This document shows, one piece after another, positions 10,052 through 18,592 of a stretch of 64,000 nt of DNA. Every line of letters begins with the position of its first letter. The first letter of the stretch is position 1. The stretch is taken from assembly GCA_023393115.1 (NCBI GenBank), contig JAEWMS010000025.1, positions 62,001 to 126,000 on the forward strand. The letters are read 5' to 3'. This stretch comes from Bacillota bacterium. GTDB lineage: Bacteria; Bacillota; Clostridia; Acetivibrionales; DSM-1351. The translations under genes and the position numbers were made by a program. The notes under the pieces are model-generated. The model made no database searches. It had not been told where the DNA came from and worked only from the letters and a program-made list of their open reading frames with translations.

Positions 10052-10089
10052 TTGATGAATAACTTTAATTAATGTTATAATTAACATTA
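10052..10089 (+). promoter_or_regulatory. promoter with overlapping operator for the MBL hydrolase
   Basis: TTGATG (10052-10057) and TATAAT (10076-10081) are 18 bp apart. A perfect inverted repeat, TAATGTTA (10070-10077) with TAACATTA (10082-10089), overlaps the -10 element, the usual place for a repressor site. The ribosome site of the next gene begins two bases downstream. Confidence 0.65.
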
Positions 10090-10104
10090 GTGGAGGTATT
10101 TAAT

Positions 10105-10872
10105 ATGTCTTATGAAGTTATTGAAATCATGCCAGAGGTAACTTTGGTTAAAGATATAGGTACAAACATATATGTTGTTGAGGGGAAAACCAAGGCTTTA
10201 GTTATTGATACTGGTAATGGCTATTTCAATTTGGGAAAACAGGTTGAGGAAATAACTAGTAAGCCTGCAATTGTAGTTTTAACCCATGGACATATCGATC
10301 ATGCCTTTGGAGGTCATTACTTTGATGGAGTCTATATAAACCAGGCTGATCTTCCCATATTTGAAGAACACTCTCAATTTAGACAGTTTACTAAAGTAGA
10401 GGGGATATCAAATAATGATTTAGAGTTATGGAGAAACGCAAAGCCCAAGAAGATTGATTTTATATCAGCAGGAGACTTTTTTGATATAGGTGAAAACAAG
10501 CTGGAAGTAATATCTTTAAAAGGGCATACTCCGGGAAGTATAGGTATACTGGACAGAAAACACCGGATACTTTTCTCTGGAGATGGATTGATCAATCATA
10601 TCTGGTTGCATATACCCCATTCCAGCACCATTGAGGAATACCTCATAACCTTGGAAGCTCTGAATAAATACCTGCCGGATTTTGATATTATTTGTAATGG
10701 TCATTCTGAAAAACCACTACGGGCTACTTTTTTAGAAGAAATGAAGCTTTCACTGAAAGATTTGCTTAATGGCGCAGAGGGTCAGACTTATAATAATCCT
10801 ATATTTAGCGGTATGATTTACAAGTGTAACGGTTGTGAAGTGGTATATTTACCTGAAAAGATAAGAATTTAG
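10105..10872 (+). CDS. metallo-beta-lactamase-fold hydrolase
   Basis: This 255-residue protein has the zinc motif HGHIDH, then GHTPGSIGI and CNGHSE supplying further metal ligands, as in glyoxalase II-like hydrolases. The ATG at 10105 is chosen because TGGAGG sits eight bases upstream; the GTG at 10090 would place the ribosome site inside the gene. Substrate unknown. It appears monocistronic and controlled by the dyad that overlaps its promoter. Confidence 0.85.
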   Translation: MSYEVIEIMPEVTLVKDIGTNIYVVEGKTKALVIDTGNGYFNLGKQVEEITSKPAIVVLTHGHIDHAFGGHYFDGVYINQADLPIFEEHSQFRQFTKVEGISNNDLELWRNAKPKKIDFISAGDFFDIGENKLEVISLKGHTPGSIGILDRKHRILFSGDGLINHIWLHIPHSSTIEEYLITLEALNKYLPDFDIICNGHSEKPLRATFLEEMKLSLKDLLNGAEGQTYNNPIFSGMIYKCNGCEVVYLPEKIRI

Positions 10873-10935
10873 TACATAATAAATAACAAAGTATGTCTAC
10901 ATAATAGAATTAATATTTAGGGGGAGGTGAACAAA

Positions 10936-11166
10936 ATGCTGCAGGGCGAAATAATACAGTTATTGCAAATGTTAGTGATATTTTTTGTTACTTTTTTACT
11001 TGCATACAGTTTTGTTCAGAACTTCCGTTATGTAAAAACATTTTCTGCAATTTCAACAATCAGCTTTTATATAAATGCAGCAGTTTTGTATGAAAGAAGT
11101 CTTTATGTAGTTAATTATAATTGTTTTCATAAATTTGAAATCTGGAGGAAATACCGATTTAGTTAG
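10936..11166 (+). CDS. short hypothetical membrane protein (76 aa)
   Basis: The ATG at 10936 lies nine bases after a very strong GGGGGAGG site. One hydrophobic helix (LLQMLVIFFVTFLLAYSFV) occupies residues about 8-26. The rest is polar and aromatic and contains no motif I know. The good ribosome site argues for translation; the unusual C-terminal half may mean the original protein was longer and has been altered. No function assigned. Confidence 0.45.
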   Translation: MLQGEIIQLLQMLVIFFVTFLLAYSFVQNFRYVKTFSAISTISFYINAAVLYERSLYVVNYNCFHKFEIWRKYRFS

Positions 11167-11277
11167 AATTGATGCTCTATACCTATGTTTTTTTGTACAT
11201 TACTATTAAATCTGTATATACAGATATACAATGTACTCGCGTTCTAGAATTATTTTTACACGCAGATAGGAGATTTT

Positions 11278-11922
11278 ATGAGCATCTTATTTAATTTAAT
11301 AAATACCGTTATGAGCGAATTATATTCTTTTGTTGGAGACTGGGGAATAGCTATTGTTCTTGTTACACTTATAATCAGGCTTTGCCTGCTCCCATTGTCA
11401 CTTAAACAGAGAAAAAGTATGTCCCGACATCAGATATTTTCTGGTAAAATAGAAGAAATAAAACGAAAATATGCCAATGATAAGGAAAAGCAGCAGGAGG
11501 AGATAACAAAGCTTTCTTCCGAAAGCATGAAAGGAATGGTTGGATGTCTGATTACTATAATACAGATACCAATAATGTATACCTTATATAGGGTATTTTC
11601 TGAAATGCCGGTTCAGGTAGGAAGTGTAATCGTCCCATGGATTAGCAATATAAAACTACCTGACGCCTATCACATTATCCCATTGATAGCTGTATTGATT
11701 CAGCTTCTGCCAAACATTATTAATACCTATACACCAGTAAAAAATGCCAAAGAGAATGGTTTACGCTGGCCACAACTATTAATTATGGGTGGTTTTAGCA
11801 TGATATTCTTTATAAAAGCTCCAGTGACACTAGGAATTTATTGGGTAACGACAGGACTTTTCAGTACACTGGAACAGGTTCTGTATAACAGATTTGGAAG
11901 GACAGCAGTTGCTGAACAGTAA
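11278..11922 (+). CDS. YidC/Oxa1-family membrane insertase (short paralogue)
   Basis: This 214-residue protein has five predicted membrane segments and the 60KD_IMP core: WGIAIVLVTLIIRLCLLPLSLKQ with the groove Arg in helix 1, then a basic cytoplasmic hairpin with KIEEIKRKYANDKEKQQEE. Helices with IIQIPIMYTLYRVF and TLGIYWVTTGLFSTLEQ follow. It lacks a lipoprotein signal peptide. YidC proteins insert small membrane proteins, alone or with SecYEG. The main yidC of Firmicutes sits next to rnpA near the origin, so this isolated gene is probably a secondary copy. AGGAG precedes the ATG. Confidence 0.85.
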   Translation: MSILFNLINTVMSELYSFVGDWGIAIVLVTLIIRLCLLPLSLKQRKSMSRHQIFSGKIEEIKRKYANDKEKQQEEITKLSSESMKGMVGCLITIIQIPIMYTLYRVFSEMPVQVGSVIVPWISNIKLPDAYHIIPLIAVLIQLLPNIINTYTPVKNAKENGLRWPQLLIMGGFSMIFFIKAPVTLGIYWVTTGLFSTLEQVLYNRFGRTAVAEQ

Positions 11923-11950
11923 TAAATAGGGTGAATATATTCAATATTCA

Positions 11951-12000
11951 AAAGCCCGAAATCTCCTGACTATAATAAGCAGGTGATTTCGGGCTTTAAA
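11951..12000. terminator. terminator hairpin between convergent genes
   Basis: Perfect arms AAAGCCCGAAATC (11951-11963) and GATTTCGGGCTTT (11985-11997) lie between the YidC-like gene and the convergent ABC transporter operon. Short T runs occur on both strands, so it may serve both. Confidence 0.75.
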
Positions 12001-12070
12001 AATATGTCGAGCCAAGTGGAAGGGGAAGCTGAAATACTTAAGATAGGCTCTCGAGCTATCTGAAGGCGGC

Positions 12071-13906
12071 TTATGCCTTTTTATTCAGAACTGCTGCTCC
12101 TGTCTCTTCCTCAAACTGTTTGAGATAGAGGGAGTGGTAATAGCCTTTTTGCCTCAGGAGCATCTTGTGAGTTCCACTTTCAATAATCTTTCCGTTTTTG
12201 ACCACTAGTATAAGGTCTGCCTTCTTAATGGTGGAAAGCCTGTGAGCAATCAGGAAGGAGGTTCTGTCTTTTAAAATATGCATTATCGCTTCCTGGATGA
12301 GTTGCTCTGTTTGAGTGTCGATGGAGGAAGTGGCCTCATCCAATACGAAAATGCGCGGATTGGCAATTATGGCGCGAGCGAAGGAGATAAGCTGCTTTTC
12401 ACCAGTAGACAACCTGTCGCCGCCTTCACCGATATTTGTATCCAAACCATTCTCCATATTTTTAACGATTCCATCTGCCGCAACTACTTTTATGGCGGCT
12501 TCAATTTCCTCATCTGTAGCGTCAAACTTACCGTACCTGATATTTTCGCGTATAGTACCCGAGAACAGGTGCGGACTCTGAAGTACATAACCTATGTTGT
12601 TGTGAAGCCACAGCTGAGAGCGTTCTCTGTAGTCTCTTCCATCGATCAGAATCCGGCCACTGGTAGGCTCAAAAAATCTACAGGCCAGATTTACAAGGGT
12701 ACTTTTACCTGCGCCTGTTTCTCCAACAATTGCGACTGTAGTTCCTGCCGGTATTTTAAGATTGAAGTCTTCAAGGATATATTCATCTCCGTCAGGATAC
12801 TTGAAGGTAACATCCTTAAATTCTATGTCACCTATAAGAGGCTCCCAATTTTCCTTCTTAGGGTTAAAATTATCTCCATACTTTTCAATAACCTCAGGTG
12901 TATCAGTTATCTGAGGCTCTGTCTCAAGAAGTCCGGTAACCCTTTCGATATTAGCCTGAGTTGAAACAAAGTCTGCAAATACGCGGGCAATCTGCTGAAT
13001 AGGCTCAAATATGCTGATGGCATATGTAATAAAAGCCGAAAAAGTTCCGAAGAAAAATGGGTCTTTTATTACCAGATTACCGCCGCTGACTATTACAAAG
13101 CAAACGGCAAGTGTGCTAAATGTCAGAACAATTGGTATAAACACAGAATTAAGTAAGGTTGATTTAATAGTATAATTATAGTATCTATCAGTTATTTCAG
13201 AGAACTCCTTGAGATTCTTGTTTTCAATAACCAGAGTCTTTGAGGTTCTGGCGCCTGTGATACCTTCATTAAAAGCACCAGTCATCCTGGAATTTACCTT
13301 ACGAATTTTTCTGTTGATGTTCAGAATTTTTTTCTGAAAATACATTGTTATTACTGCAATTGCCGGGATAATACACATAACGAGTAGTGCCATCTTTACA
13401 TTTAGAATCAACATTGCAATAAACACACCAACTACATATATTATAGCCCACAGCATATCAATAAGCCCCCAGGATACCATCTGACCAATACGCCCGGTAT
13501 CACTCATTACTCTGGCCATCATATAACCCACAGGAGTAGTATTGTAATATGAGAAGGACAGCTTCTGAAGATGGACAAACAAAGCTTTACGTATAGATTT
13601 TGCAACATTAAGCTCGACCTTCATCGCATTTTTAATAAAAAATACAACCGACATTGCTTGTAAAAAAAGCAGGCAGCCATACGCAGCAGCGAATTTTCCG
13701 ATTCCTGCCGTAGTCTTGGTTACGATAAAGTTATTGATGGCATAGCGCTGAAATAGCGGATAGACTACATCAATTATCGAAACCATGATCAGGAACGACA
13801 TAGCCAATATAAAGACTTTCTTATATAACTTTACAAAAGGAATTATTTTGGCCCAAATCTTAATTGAAAAGGGTTTTTTGTATTCCTCTTCTTCAAAGTA
13901 TGACAT
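12071..13906 (-). CDS. ABC exporter half-transporter, subunit with catalytic Glu
   Basis: This 611-residue protein has six membrane helices fused to an ATPase domain. Walker A GETGAGKST starts near residue 395. Walker B IFVLDEATSSID keeps the catalytic Glu (about 524), and the H-loop His is near 555. The signature, however, is the non-canonical LSTGEKQ. Together with its partner it makes one active site (its Walker A/B with the partner's LSGGQ) and one degenerate site, the pattern of heterodimeric exporters such as BmrCD and TM287/288. Its start overlaps the partner's stop, so the two are translationally coupled. Probable multidrug or lipid export. Confidence 0.92.
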   Translation of the reverse strand: MSYFEEEEYKKPFSIKIWAKIIPFVKLYKKVFILAMSFLIMVSIIDVVYPLFQRYAINNFIVTKTTAGIGKFAAAYGCLLFLQAMSVVFFIKNAMKVELNVAKSIRKALFVHLQKLSFSYYNTTPVGYMMARVMSDTGRIGQMVSWGLIDMLWAIIYVVGVFIAMLILNVKMALLVMCIIPAIAVITMYFQKKILNINRKIRKVNSRMTGAFNEGITGARTSKTLVIENKNLKEFSEITDRYYNYTIKSTLLNSVFIPIVLTFSTLAVCFVIVSGGNLVIKDPFFFGTFSAFITYAISIFEPIQQIARVFADFVSTQANIERVTGLLETEPQITDTPEVIEKYGDNFNPKKENWEPLIGDIEFKDVTFKYPDGDEYILEDFNLKIPAGTTVAIVGETGAGKSTLVNLACRFFEPTSGRILIDGRDYRERSQLWLHNNIGYVLQSPHLFSGTIRENIRYGKFDATDEEIEAAIKVVAADGIVKNMENGLDTNIGEGGDRLSTGEKQLISFARAIIANPRIFVLDEATSSIDTQTEQLIQEAIMHILKDRTSFLIAHRLSTIKKADLILVVKNGKIIESGTHKMLLRQKGYYHSLYLKQFEEETGAAVLNKKA

Positions 13907-15756
13907 TATTTATCACCTCCATTTGAAACATTCTGATGTGAGTCCAGCAATTCGGTTTCCAGACTGCTCTGAATGTCGTAGATTCTTCTGTAGATTCCGT
14001 TTTCATTTTCTAGTAATTCCTTATGAGTTCCCAGTTCGGAAATCTGACCATCTTCCAGCACCATTATTACGTCTGCATTCATAAGTGTGGTAATTCTGTG
14101 TGAAACAAGTATAACTGTACTGTCGGAAGTATTATCCTTCAGGGCACCGCGTATTTTTGCGTCGGTTTCAGAGTCGACAGCCGACAGTGAGTCATCGAAT
14201 ATCATAATGGGGGAGCGCTGCATAAGCATTCTTGCTATAGCTACCCTTTGTTTCTGTCCTCCGGATAATGTAACGCCGCGTTCTCCTACAATGGTGTCAT
14301 AACCTTTTGAGAAGCTCATTATGGCATCATCAACGGCAGCTACCTCAGCAAAGTGGCGGATTTCTTCAATGCTGTTTGTTCCTGCAAAGGCATCAATATT
14401 CTGATGTATTGTTTTTGAAAAGAGGAAGGGCTCCTGAAGCACAAAACCTATATTGCTTCTGAGATGTTCAAGCTTAATTTGCCTTACATCAACACCGCCT
14501 ATTTCAATTGAACCCTTTCCCTCCGGAAGCTCGTACAGCCTGTCAAGCAGGTACATTATTGTAGATTTTCCCGATGCTGTTCCGCCAAGAATTCCAAAGG
14601 TTGTTCCAGCCTTTATTTTGAAGGAAATATCTTTAAGTACCGGTTTCTGCCCCTCATAGTCAAAGGTTACATTCTTGAATTCAATATCTTTATTCATATC
14701 AGGAGTAATAGCATCAGGATTATCCTTTTCCTGTTCTTCTGAAATTATTTCTTTAATACGGCTGAGAGAGACACTCGTCTTACTCATTTCGGAGAGTATT
14801 CGACCAAATTGTCTTACAGGCCATACGAGCATGGAATTGTAGTATACAAAAACAAGAAATTCTCCAAGAGTAATGACTCCACTTGCAGCTTCAATAGCAC
14901 CCAGTACAATGATAGTCATTACCTGCAGTCCGGATACCAGGTCACCGATACCCCAATACTTGCTAAGCAGAAGTCCCAGTTTGATCCAATAGTTCGCAAA
15001 ATAATCATTTTTTGTATCAAAATTCTCTATTTCATAAGCCTGCCGTCCGAAGGCACGAACTACACGAACCCCGGTAAAATTTTCTTGAACCATGGCGGAT
15101 AGTGCACCTTCGGCCTCATCGGCGTATTTAAACCTGTCGGCAATCTTTTTAAAGAATATTCCCGAATAGGCAACAACCACAGGAATAAACGCCAGAGCAA
15201 CAAGAGAAAGCTTGACATTCATCATAAACATAAGGGTGAGGGAGAACCCTACCAAAAATACTGTTCTAACCATCTCAATAAGCTGTATGGAAAGAAAGTT
15301 TTTTATAGTTTCCACGTCTGAGGTACAACGTTGAATTATATCACCTGTCTGATTTTTAACATGCCAGCTGTAAGGAAGCTTTTGTATATGATCGAAAAGA
15401 TGATTACGCATCTTTCTGATAGTACCTTCCGAGGCTTTTGCCATGCAGTATCTATAGAGAAATGTAAAAATGCCCGACAAGATGGACAGAAGCAAAGCCA
15501 AAGAAGCACAAATAAAGAGGTTGCTTCTTAGAAAGGTTACACCACCGTTATTATTTACAATGTTCAATATAGTTTTGGGCAATTTTAATTCTTCAGTTCC
15601 AATGATATTATCCACTATTATTTTAATAATCTGAGGCATCAGATAGCTAAATATAATTGCCAGCATAGTATTTATAACTGCAAGTATATAAAACCAACGG
15701 AAGCCTTTTATAAACGAATAAAGCATTTTAAATCGGCCTTTATTTTCAGGCTGCAT
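13906..15756 (-). CDS. ABC exporter half-transporter, subunit with degenerate Walker B
   Basis: This 616-residue protein has the membrane domain first and the ATPase domain second. Walker A GGTASGKST starts near residue 391 and the signature LSGGQKQR is canonical. Walker B reads IMIFDDSLSAVD, with Asp in place of the catalytic Glu (about 522); the H-loop is VSHR. It is first in the operon. An AGGAG site lies 11 bases before the ATG. The complementary defects in the two proteins show an obligate heterodimer. Upstream on the same strand are a terminator and a 12-codon ORF that could regulate the pair. Confidence 0.92.
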   Translation of the reverse strand: MQPENKGRFKMLYSFIKGFRWFYILAVINTMLAIIFSYLMPQIIKIIVDNIIGTEELKLPKTILNIVNNNGGVTFLRSNLFICASLALLLSILSGIFTFLYRYCMAKASEGTIRKMRNHLFDHIQKLPYSWHVKNQTGDIIQRCTSDVETIKNFLSIQLIEMVRTVFLVGFSLTLMFMMNVKLSLVALAFIPVVVAYSGIFFKKIADRFKYADEAEGALSAMVQENFTGVRVVRAFGRQAYEIENFDTKNDYFANYWIKLGLLLSKYWGIGDLVSGLQVMTIIVLGAIEAASGVITLGEFLVFVYYNSMLVWPVRQFGRILSEMSKTSVSLSRIKEIISEEQEKDNPDAITPDMNKDIEFKNVTFDYEGQKPVLKDISFKIKAGTTFGILGGTASGKSTIMYLLDRLYELPEGKGSIEIGGVDVRQIKLEHLRSNIGFVLQEPFLFSKTIHQNIDAFAGTNSIEEIRHFAEVAAVDDAIMSFSKGYDTIVGERGVTLSGGQKQRVAIARMLMQRSPIMIFDDSLSAVDSETDAKIRGALKDNTSDSTVILVSHRITTLMNADVIMVLEDGQISELGTHKELLENENGIYRRIYDIQSSLETELLDSHQNVSNGGDK

Positions 15757-15843
15757 ATATTTTCTCTCTCCTTTTTATGTAATGTCTTAAATAATCGTCA
15801 TACTTAGTTTAAGTGCTCGTTTTTCTGAAAAAGCGAAATAAAA

Positions 15844-15869
15844 AAACACGATACCATAGCATCGTGTTT
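15844..15869 (-). terminator. terminator or attenuator upstream of the ABC exporter
   Basis: Arms AAACACGAT and ATCGTGTTT (9 bp, loop 8) are followed on the minus strand by a run of T. It lies 88 bp upstream of the exporter start and 110 bp downstream of a 12-codon ORF, with no other minus-strand gene to terminate. This makes transcription attenuation likely. Confidence 0.7.
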
Positions 15870-15979
15870 AAAATATTCAATTGTTAATATTTCAAATAGA
15901 ATGACGGTTACTTAAGTGTTTGACCTAATACAAGTACGCAAAAATGAAAAGCTTACTTGTTCCAGATCCAATATTCAAT

Positions 15980-16018
15980 TATTTACCGAGCACCTCGTTA
16001 ATTTTAATTGATGACATC
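15980..16018 (-). CDS. 12-codon leader peptide candidate (MSSIKINEVLGK)
   Basis: On the minus strand AAAGGAG is followed 11 bases later by ATG, twelve sense codons and TAA. The same 11-base spacing is seen for the exporter gene itself. Upstream are TTGACA (16095-16090) and TATAAT (16076-16071), only 13 bp apart, so the promoter is uncertain. An 8-bp-class hairpin (ACAAGTA with TACTTGT) lies between this ORF and the terminator. The arrangement of short peptide, hairpin, terminator and heterodimeric exporter recalls the bmrB-bmrCD attenuation system of Bacillus. Translation is inferred, not shown. Confidence 0.45.
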
Positions 16019-16247
16019 TTTATAAACACTCCTTTCACCTAGATTAGTTTTTACTTACCAAGATATGTTATTATACTGTTGCCTGTCCTGTCAATAGTTG
16101 TAATAAATTTGTAAAATTAGTTACCATGTTATCTAGAGTAATACAAAAATAGTATAAATTAAATAATATTGAACTTTAATATGACATACTGTTGTCCTAT
16201 TTAATATCATAGAATTTATAGTAAAATAATAGAAGGGAAGTAATTAT

Positions 16248-16523
16248 ATGAATAATATCGAGATGAAATTATGCCAGAGTTGTGGAATGCCAATGGAAAA
16301 TCCAGATTTATACGGAACAAACGCTGATGACACAAAAAATGAGGATTACTGCCATTACTGCTTTATTAACGGTTCCTTTTCAAAGGAAGAAACTATGGAG
16401 GAGATGATAGAATCCTGTATTCCTTTTGTATCAAAGGGTAATCCATGGCCTGATGAAAAAACTGCCAGAAATGCTATGTTGGAGATGTTTCCGCAACTTA
16501 AAAGATGGAAGGATAGATGTTAG
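16248..16523 (+). CDS. zinc-ribbon protein, small
   Basis: This 91-residue protein has a probable zinc site made by CQSCGMPM (residues about 9-16) and CHYCF (about 35-39). A short helical tail follows, ending in FPQLKRWKDRC. It matches the pattern of the small putative zinc-ribbon family found in many clostridia, whose function is unknown. The start ATG follows GAAGGGA. It is transcribed divergently from the ABC exporter leader and lies just before the MutM-like gene, from which it is separated by its own promoter region. Confidence 0.75.
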   Translation: MNNIEMKLCQSCGMPMENPDLYGTNADDTKNEDYCHYCFINGSFSKEETMEEMIESCIPFVSKGNPWPDEKTARNAMLEMFPQLKRWKDRC

Positions 16524-16552
16524 GAATTTTAACTTATTAAGACCAGAAATTG

Positions 16553-16573
16553 TGGCTATAGCCATACTATAAT
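16553..16573 (+). promoter_or_regulatory. palindrome and -10 box before the MutM-like gene
   Basis: A perfect 12-bp palindrome TGGCTATAGCCA (16553-16564) directly precedes TATAAT (16568-16573). No good -35 is seen at the usual distance, so the site could be an operator for an activator or repressor. Confidence 0.4.
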
Positions 16574-16609
16574 TTATTATGGTCAAAAATGGGGCTTATG
16601 GAGGCTAAT

Positions 16610-17437
16610 ATGATCGAGTTACCTGAAGCAATTGAGATTTCCAGGCAATTAAGGGAAAGCATTCACGACAAAAAAATTACTAATGTGACTGCTGCACAAA
16701 GTCCCCATAAGTTTGCCTGGTATCATGGAGATCCCAATCAATATCACGAACTGCTCACCGGAAAAACCATTGGTGTAGCAAGAGGTGTGGGAAGCATGGT
16801 GGAAATACAGGCAGAGGATGCAGTTATTTTATTCAGTGAAGGAGTTGCTGTAAGATTCCATGATGAGGCTGAAAAAATACCGACAAAACACCAGCTCCTG
16901 ATTGAATTCGATGATCATTCGGCACTAAGTGGGTCAATTCAAATGTATGGAGGACTGTTCTGCTTCCGGAAGGGCGAATTTGAAAACCAGTATTATTCTA
17001 TCGCTCAAGAGAAACTATCACCGCTTTCTGAGCAGTTTGACCAAGCCTATTTTGATAGTATTATTTCCGATCCCCAAAACAGCGGATTAAGTGCAAAAGC
17101 TCTGCTTGCCACCGAGCAAAGAATACCGGGGCTTGGTAACGGTGTGTTACAGGATATTTTATTTAATGCTTCAATTCATCCAAAAAGGAAAGTGAAAACC
17201 TTTTCAGAACAGGACAAAACAAATTTATTCAATTCAGTAAAAAGTACATTGGCCGAAATGACTTTCCAGGGAGGCAGAGATACTGAAAAGGATCTGTTTG
17301 GCTGTTATGGGGGATACAAGACAAAGCTCAGTAAAAATACTGCCAGCAAGCCCTGCACGGTATGCGGCGAAATAATTAAAAAGGAAGCATACCTTGGGGG
17401 AAGTATATACTTTTGTCCTGGCTGCCAGAAGCTTTAG
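16610..17437 (+). CDS. MutM/Nei-family DNA glycosylase homologue lacking Pro2
   Basis: This 275-residue protein has the Fpg/Nei layout. The N-terminal beta-sandwich starts MIELPEAIEI. The H2TH helix region is RIPGLGNGVLQDILFNASIHP, and the C-terminal four-cysteine zinc finger runs CTVCG to FCPGC. The start is set by ATGGAGG five bases upstream, at 16610. In classical enzymes the mature protein begins with the catalytic Pro (MPELPE). Here residue 2 is Ile, and the zinc-finger Arg before the last Cys pair is Ser (GGSIYFCPGC). It therefore cannot use the standard Schiff-base chemistry and may be a binding or non-classical glycosylase. Confidence 0.85.
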   Translation: MIELPEAIEISRQLRESIHDKKITNVTAAQSPHKFAWYHGDPNQYHELLTGKTIGVARGVGSMVEIQAEDAVILFSEGVAVRFHDEAEKIPTKHQLLIEFDDHSALSGSIQMYGGLFCFRKGEFENQYYSIAQEKLSPLSEQFDQAYFDSIISDPQNSGLSAKALLATEQRIPGLGNGVLQDILFNASIHPKRKVKTFSEQDKTNLFNSVKSTLAEMTFQGGRDTEKDLFGCYGGYKTKLSKNTASKPCTVCGEIIKKEAYLGGSIYFCPGCQKL

Positions 17438-17602
17438 TTCAAGAAAGACATATAAAAATCAAATCAGCATAATTTATAGGATTATTCTTTTGTATGATAG
17501 TTTTTACTCGAGGAAAGCAAATATAACAGTATACTGAAATATAAGTTAAAACAAAAATAAAACCCTAAACACAGCGTTAATGCATATGTAAAAGGTTTTT
17601 TC

Positions 17603-17687
17603 TGGTGGAGGGAGATGGATTCGAACCATCGAAGTCACTGACAACAGATTTACAGTCTGCCCCCTTTGGCCACTCGGGAACCCCTCC
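17603..17687 (-). tRNA. tRNA-Tyr (anticodon GTA)
   Basis: On the minus strand the acceptor GGAGGGG (17687-17681) pairs with TCCCTCC (17613-17607). The anticodon loop is CTGTAAA with GTA, the variable arm is long, and the T arm is GATGG-TTCGAAT-CCATC. CCA is encoded (17605-17603). The long variable arm fits bacterial tRNA-Tyr. Confidence 0.95.
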
Positions 17688-17920
17688 ATATATTATGTTT
17701 TTTCGCAACAAATAAGATTATGCAGGAAATATGAAGAATTGTCAACCTTTTTTTATAAATTTAAATTATTATTTATATTTACATAGCCTACTATATTATG
17801 CCTTATCAATTACCTAATTGTTTTGAACACAATGGATATGTAACTCAATGATTGGTTATATACCAATAAAATCTGTGGAATATTGTTATAATTATTCTTT
17901 CCATTGGGTTTATTTAAGTT

Positions 17921-17953
17921 TTTACATACAATAATGAGTATAGTATACTCATT
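17921..17953 (+). promoter_or_regulatory. promoter with 21-bp operator for the acetyltransferase
   Basis: TTTACA (17921-17926) and TATACT (17944-17949) are exactly 17 bp apart. A perfect inverted repeat, AATGAGTATA (17933-17942), G, TATACTCATT (17944-17953), covers the spacer and the -10. The acetyltransferase ATG is 64 bp downstream. A dimeric repressor is expected; none is encoded next to it. Confidence 0.7.
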
Positions 17954-18016
17954 TAGTATTTAGGTGTATCAAGGGTTCACGCAAAATAAACTCTACTAAT
18001 ATTTTGGAGGAAAAAG

Positions 18017-18496
18017 ATGGCGGATGTTGAAAATATTGAAATTCGCTTATTTAGCGATAATGATTTGTGTGATTTCACTGATATGTTTTGTACTTACTTT
18101 AGAAATGATTTTATGATTGAGATTTCGGACAATCAGGTGAAAGAATTATGTTCTGAAATCGCAGAAAAATCAATTTCCGGAATTATTATGTTAGATATAT
18201 TATTACATGACGAAAAAATGATTGGGTTTGTCTGTTATCAAATTGACTCATCTTATAGCGATTGGTGTGAACGAGAGGGATGGGGATTAATCAGAGAAAT
18301 TTACGTTAAACAAACTAAGAGAGGAAGAGGTTTTGGACTAAGATTAGTTACTCATGCCGAAAAAATTCTTTATAGTAAAGGTGTAGAACACATTTATCTT
18401 ACTTCAGATGAAGCAGGAAGCTTTTGGAGTTCATGTGGATATAATAAAACTGGAAAAGTCAGTTACATCAATCATGACCCTATATATGAAAAATAA
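18017..18496 (+). CDS. GNAT-family N-acetyltransferase
   Basis: This 159-residue GNAT fold protein has the acetyl-CoA pyrophosphate-binding motif KRGRGFGLRLV at about residues 98-108, preceded by the beta4 strand REIYVKQ. The ending SFWSSCGYNKTGKVSYINHDP corresponds to motif B. TTGGAGGA precedes the ATG. The substrate is unknown. It is a single-gene unit between tRNA-Tyr and a strong terminator, with a large operator over its promoter, so it is probably inducible. Confidence 0.85.
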   Translation: MADVENIEIRLFSDNDLCDFTDMFCTYFRNDFMIEISDNQVKELCSEIAEKSISGIIMLDILLHDEKMIGFVCYQIDSSYSDWCEREGWGLIREIYVKQTKRGRGFGLRLVTHAEKILYSKGVEHIYLTSDEAGSFWSSCGYNKTGKVSYINHDPIYEK

Positions 18497-18556
18497 GCAA
18501 ATTTCTTGATGGATAATTCGTGATTTTCCTATGTTGTTCATCATCAATAAATATAT

Positions 18557-18592
18557 AAAAAACCTATGCAAACAGTAAAGCATAGGTTTTTT
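18557..18592 (+). terminator. terminator after the acetyltransferase
   Basis: Perfect arms AAAAAACCTATGC (18557-18569) and GCATAGGTTTTTT (18580-18592) with a 10-base loop form a classic intrinsic terminator. Confidence 0.88.

Noticed and set aside
12278..12964. 228-codon plus-strand open frame
   Set aside because: It runs antisense to the ATPase domain of the ABC exporter, which has all expected motifs; no ribosome site or recognisable domain.
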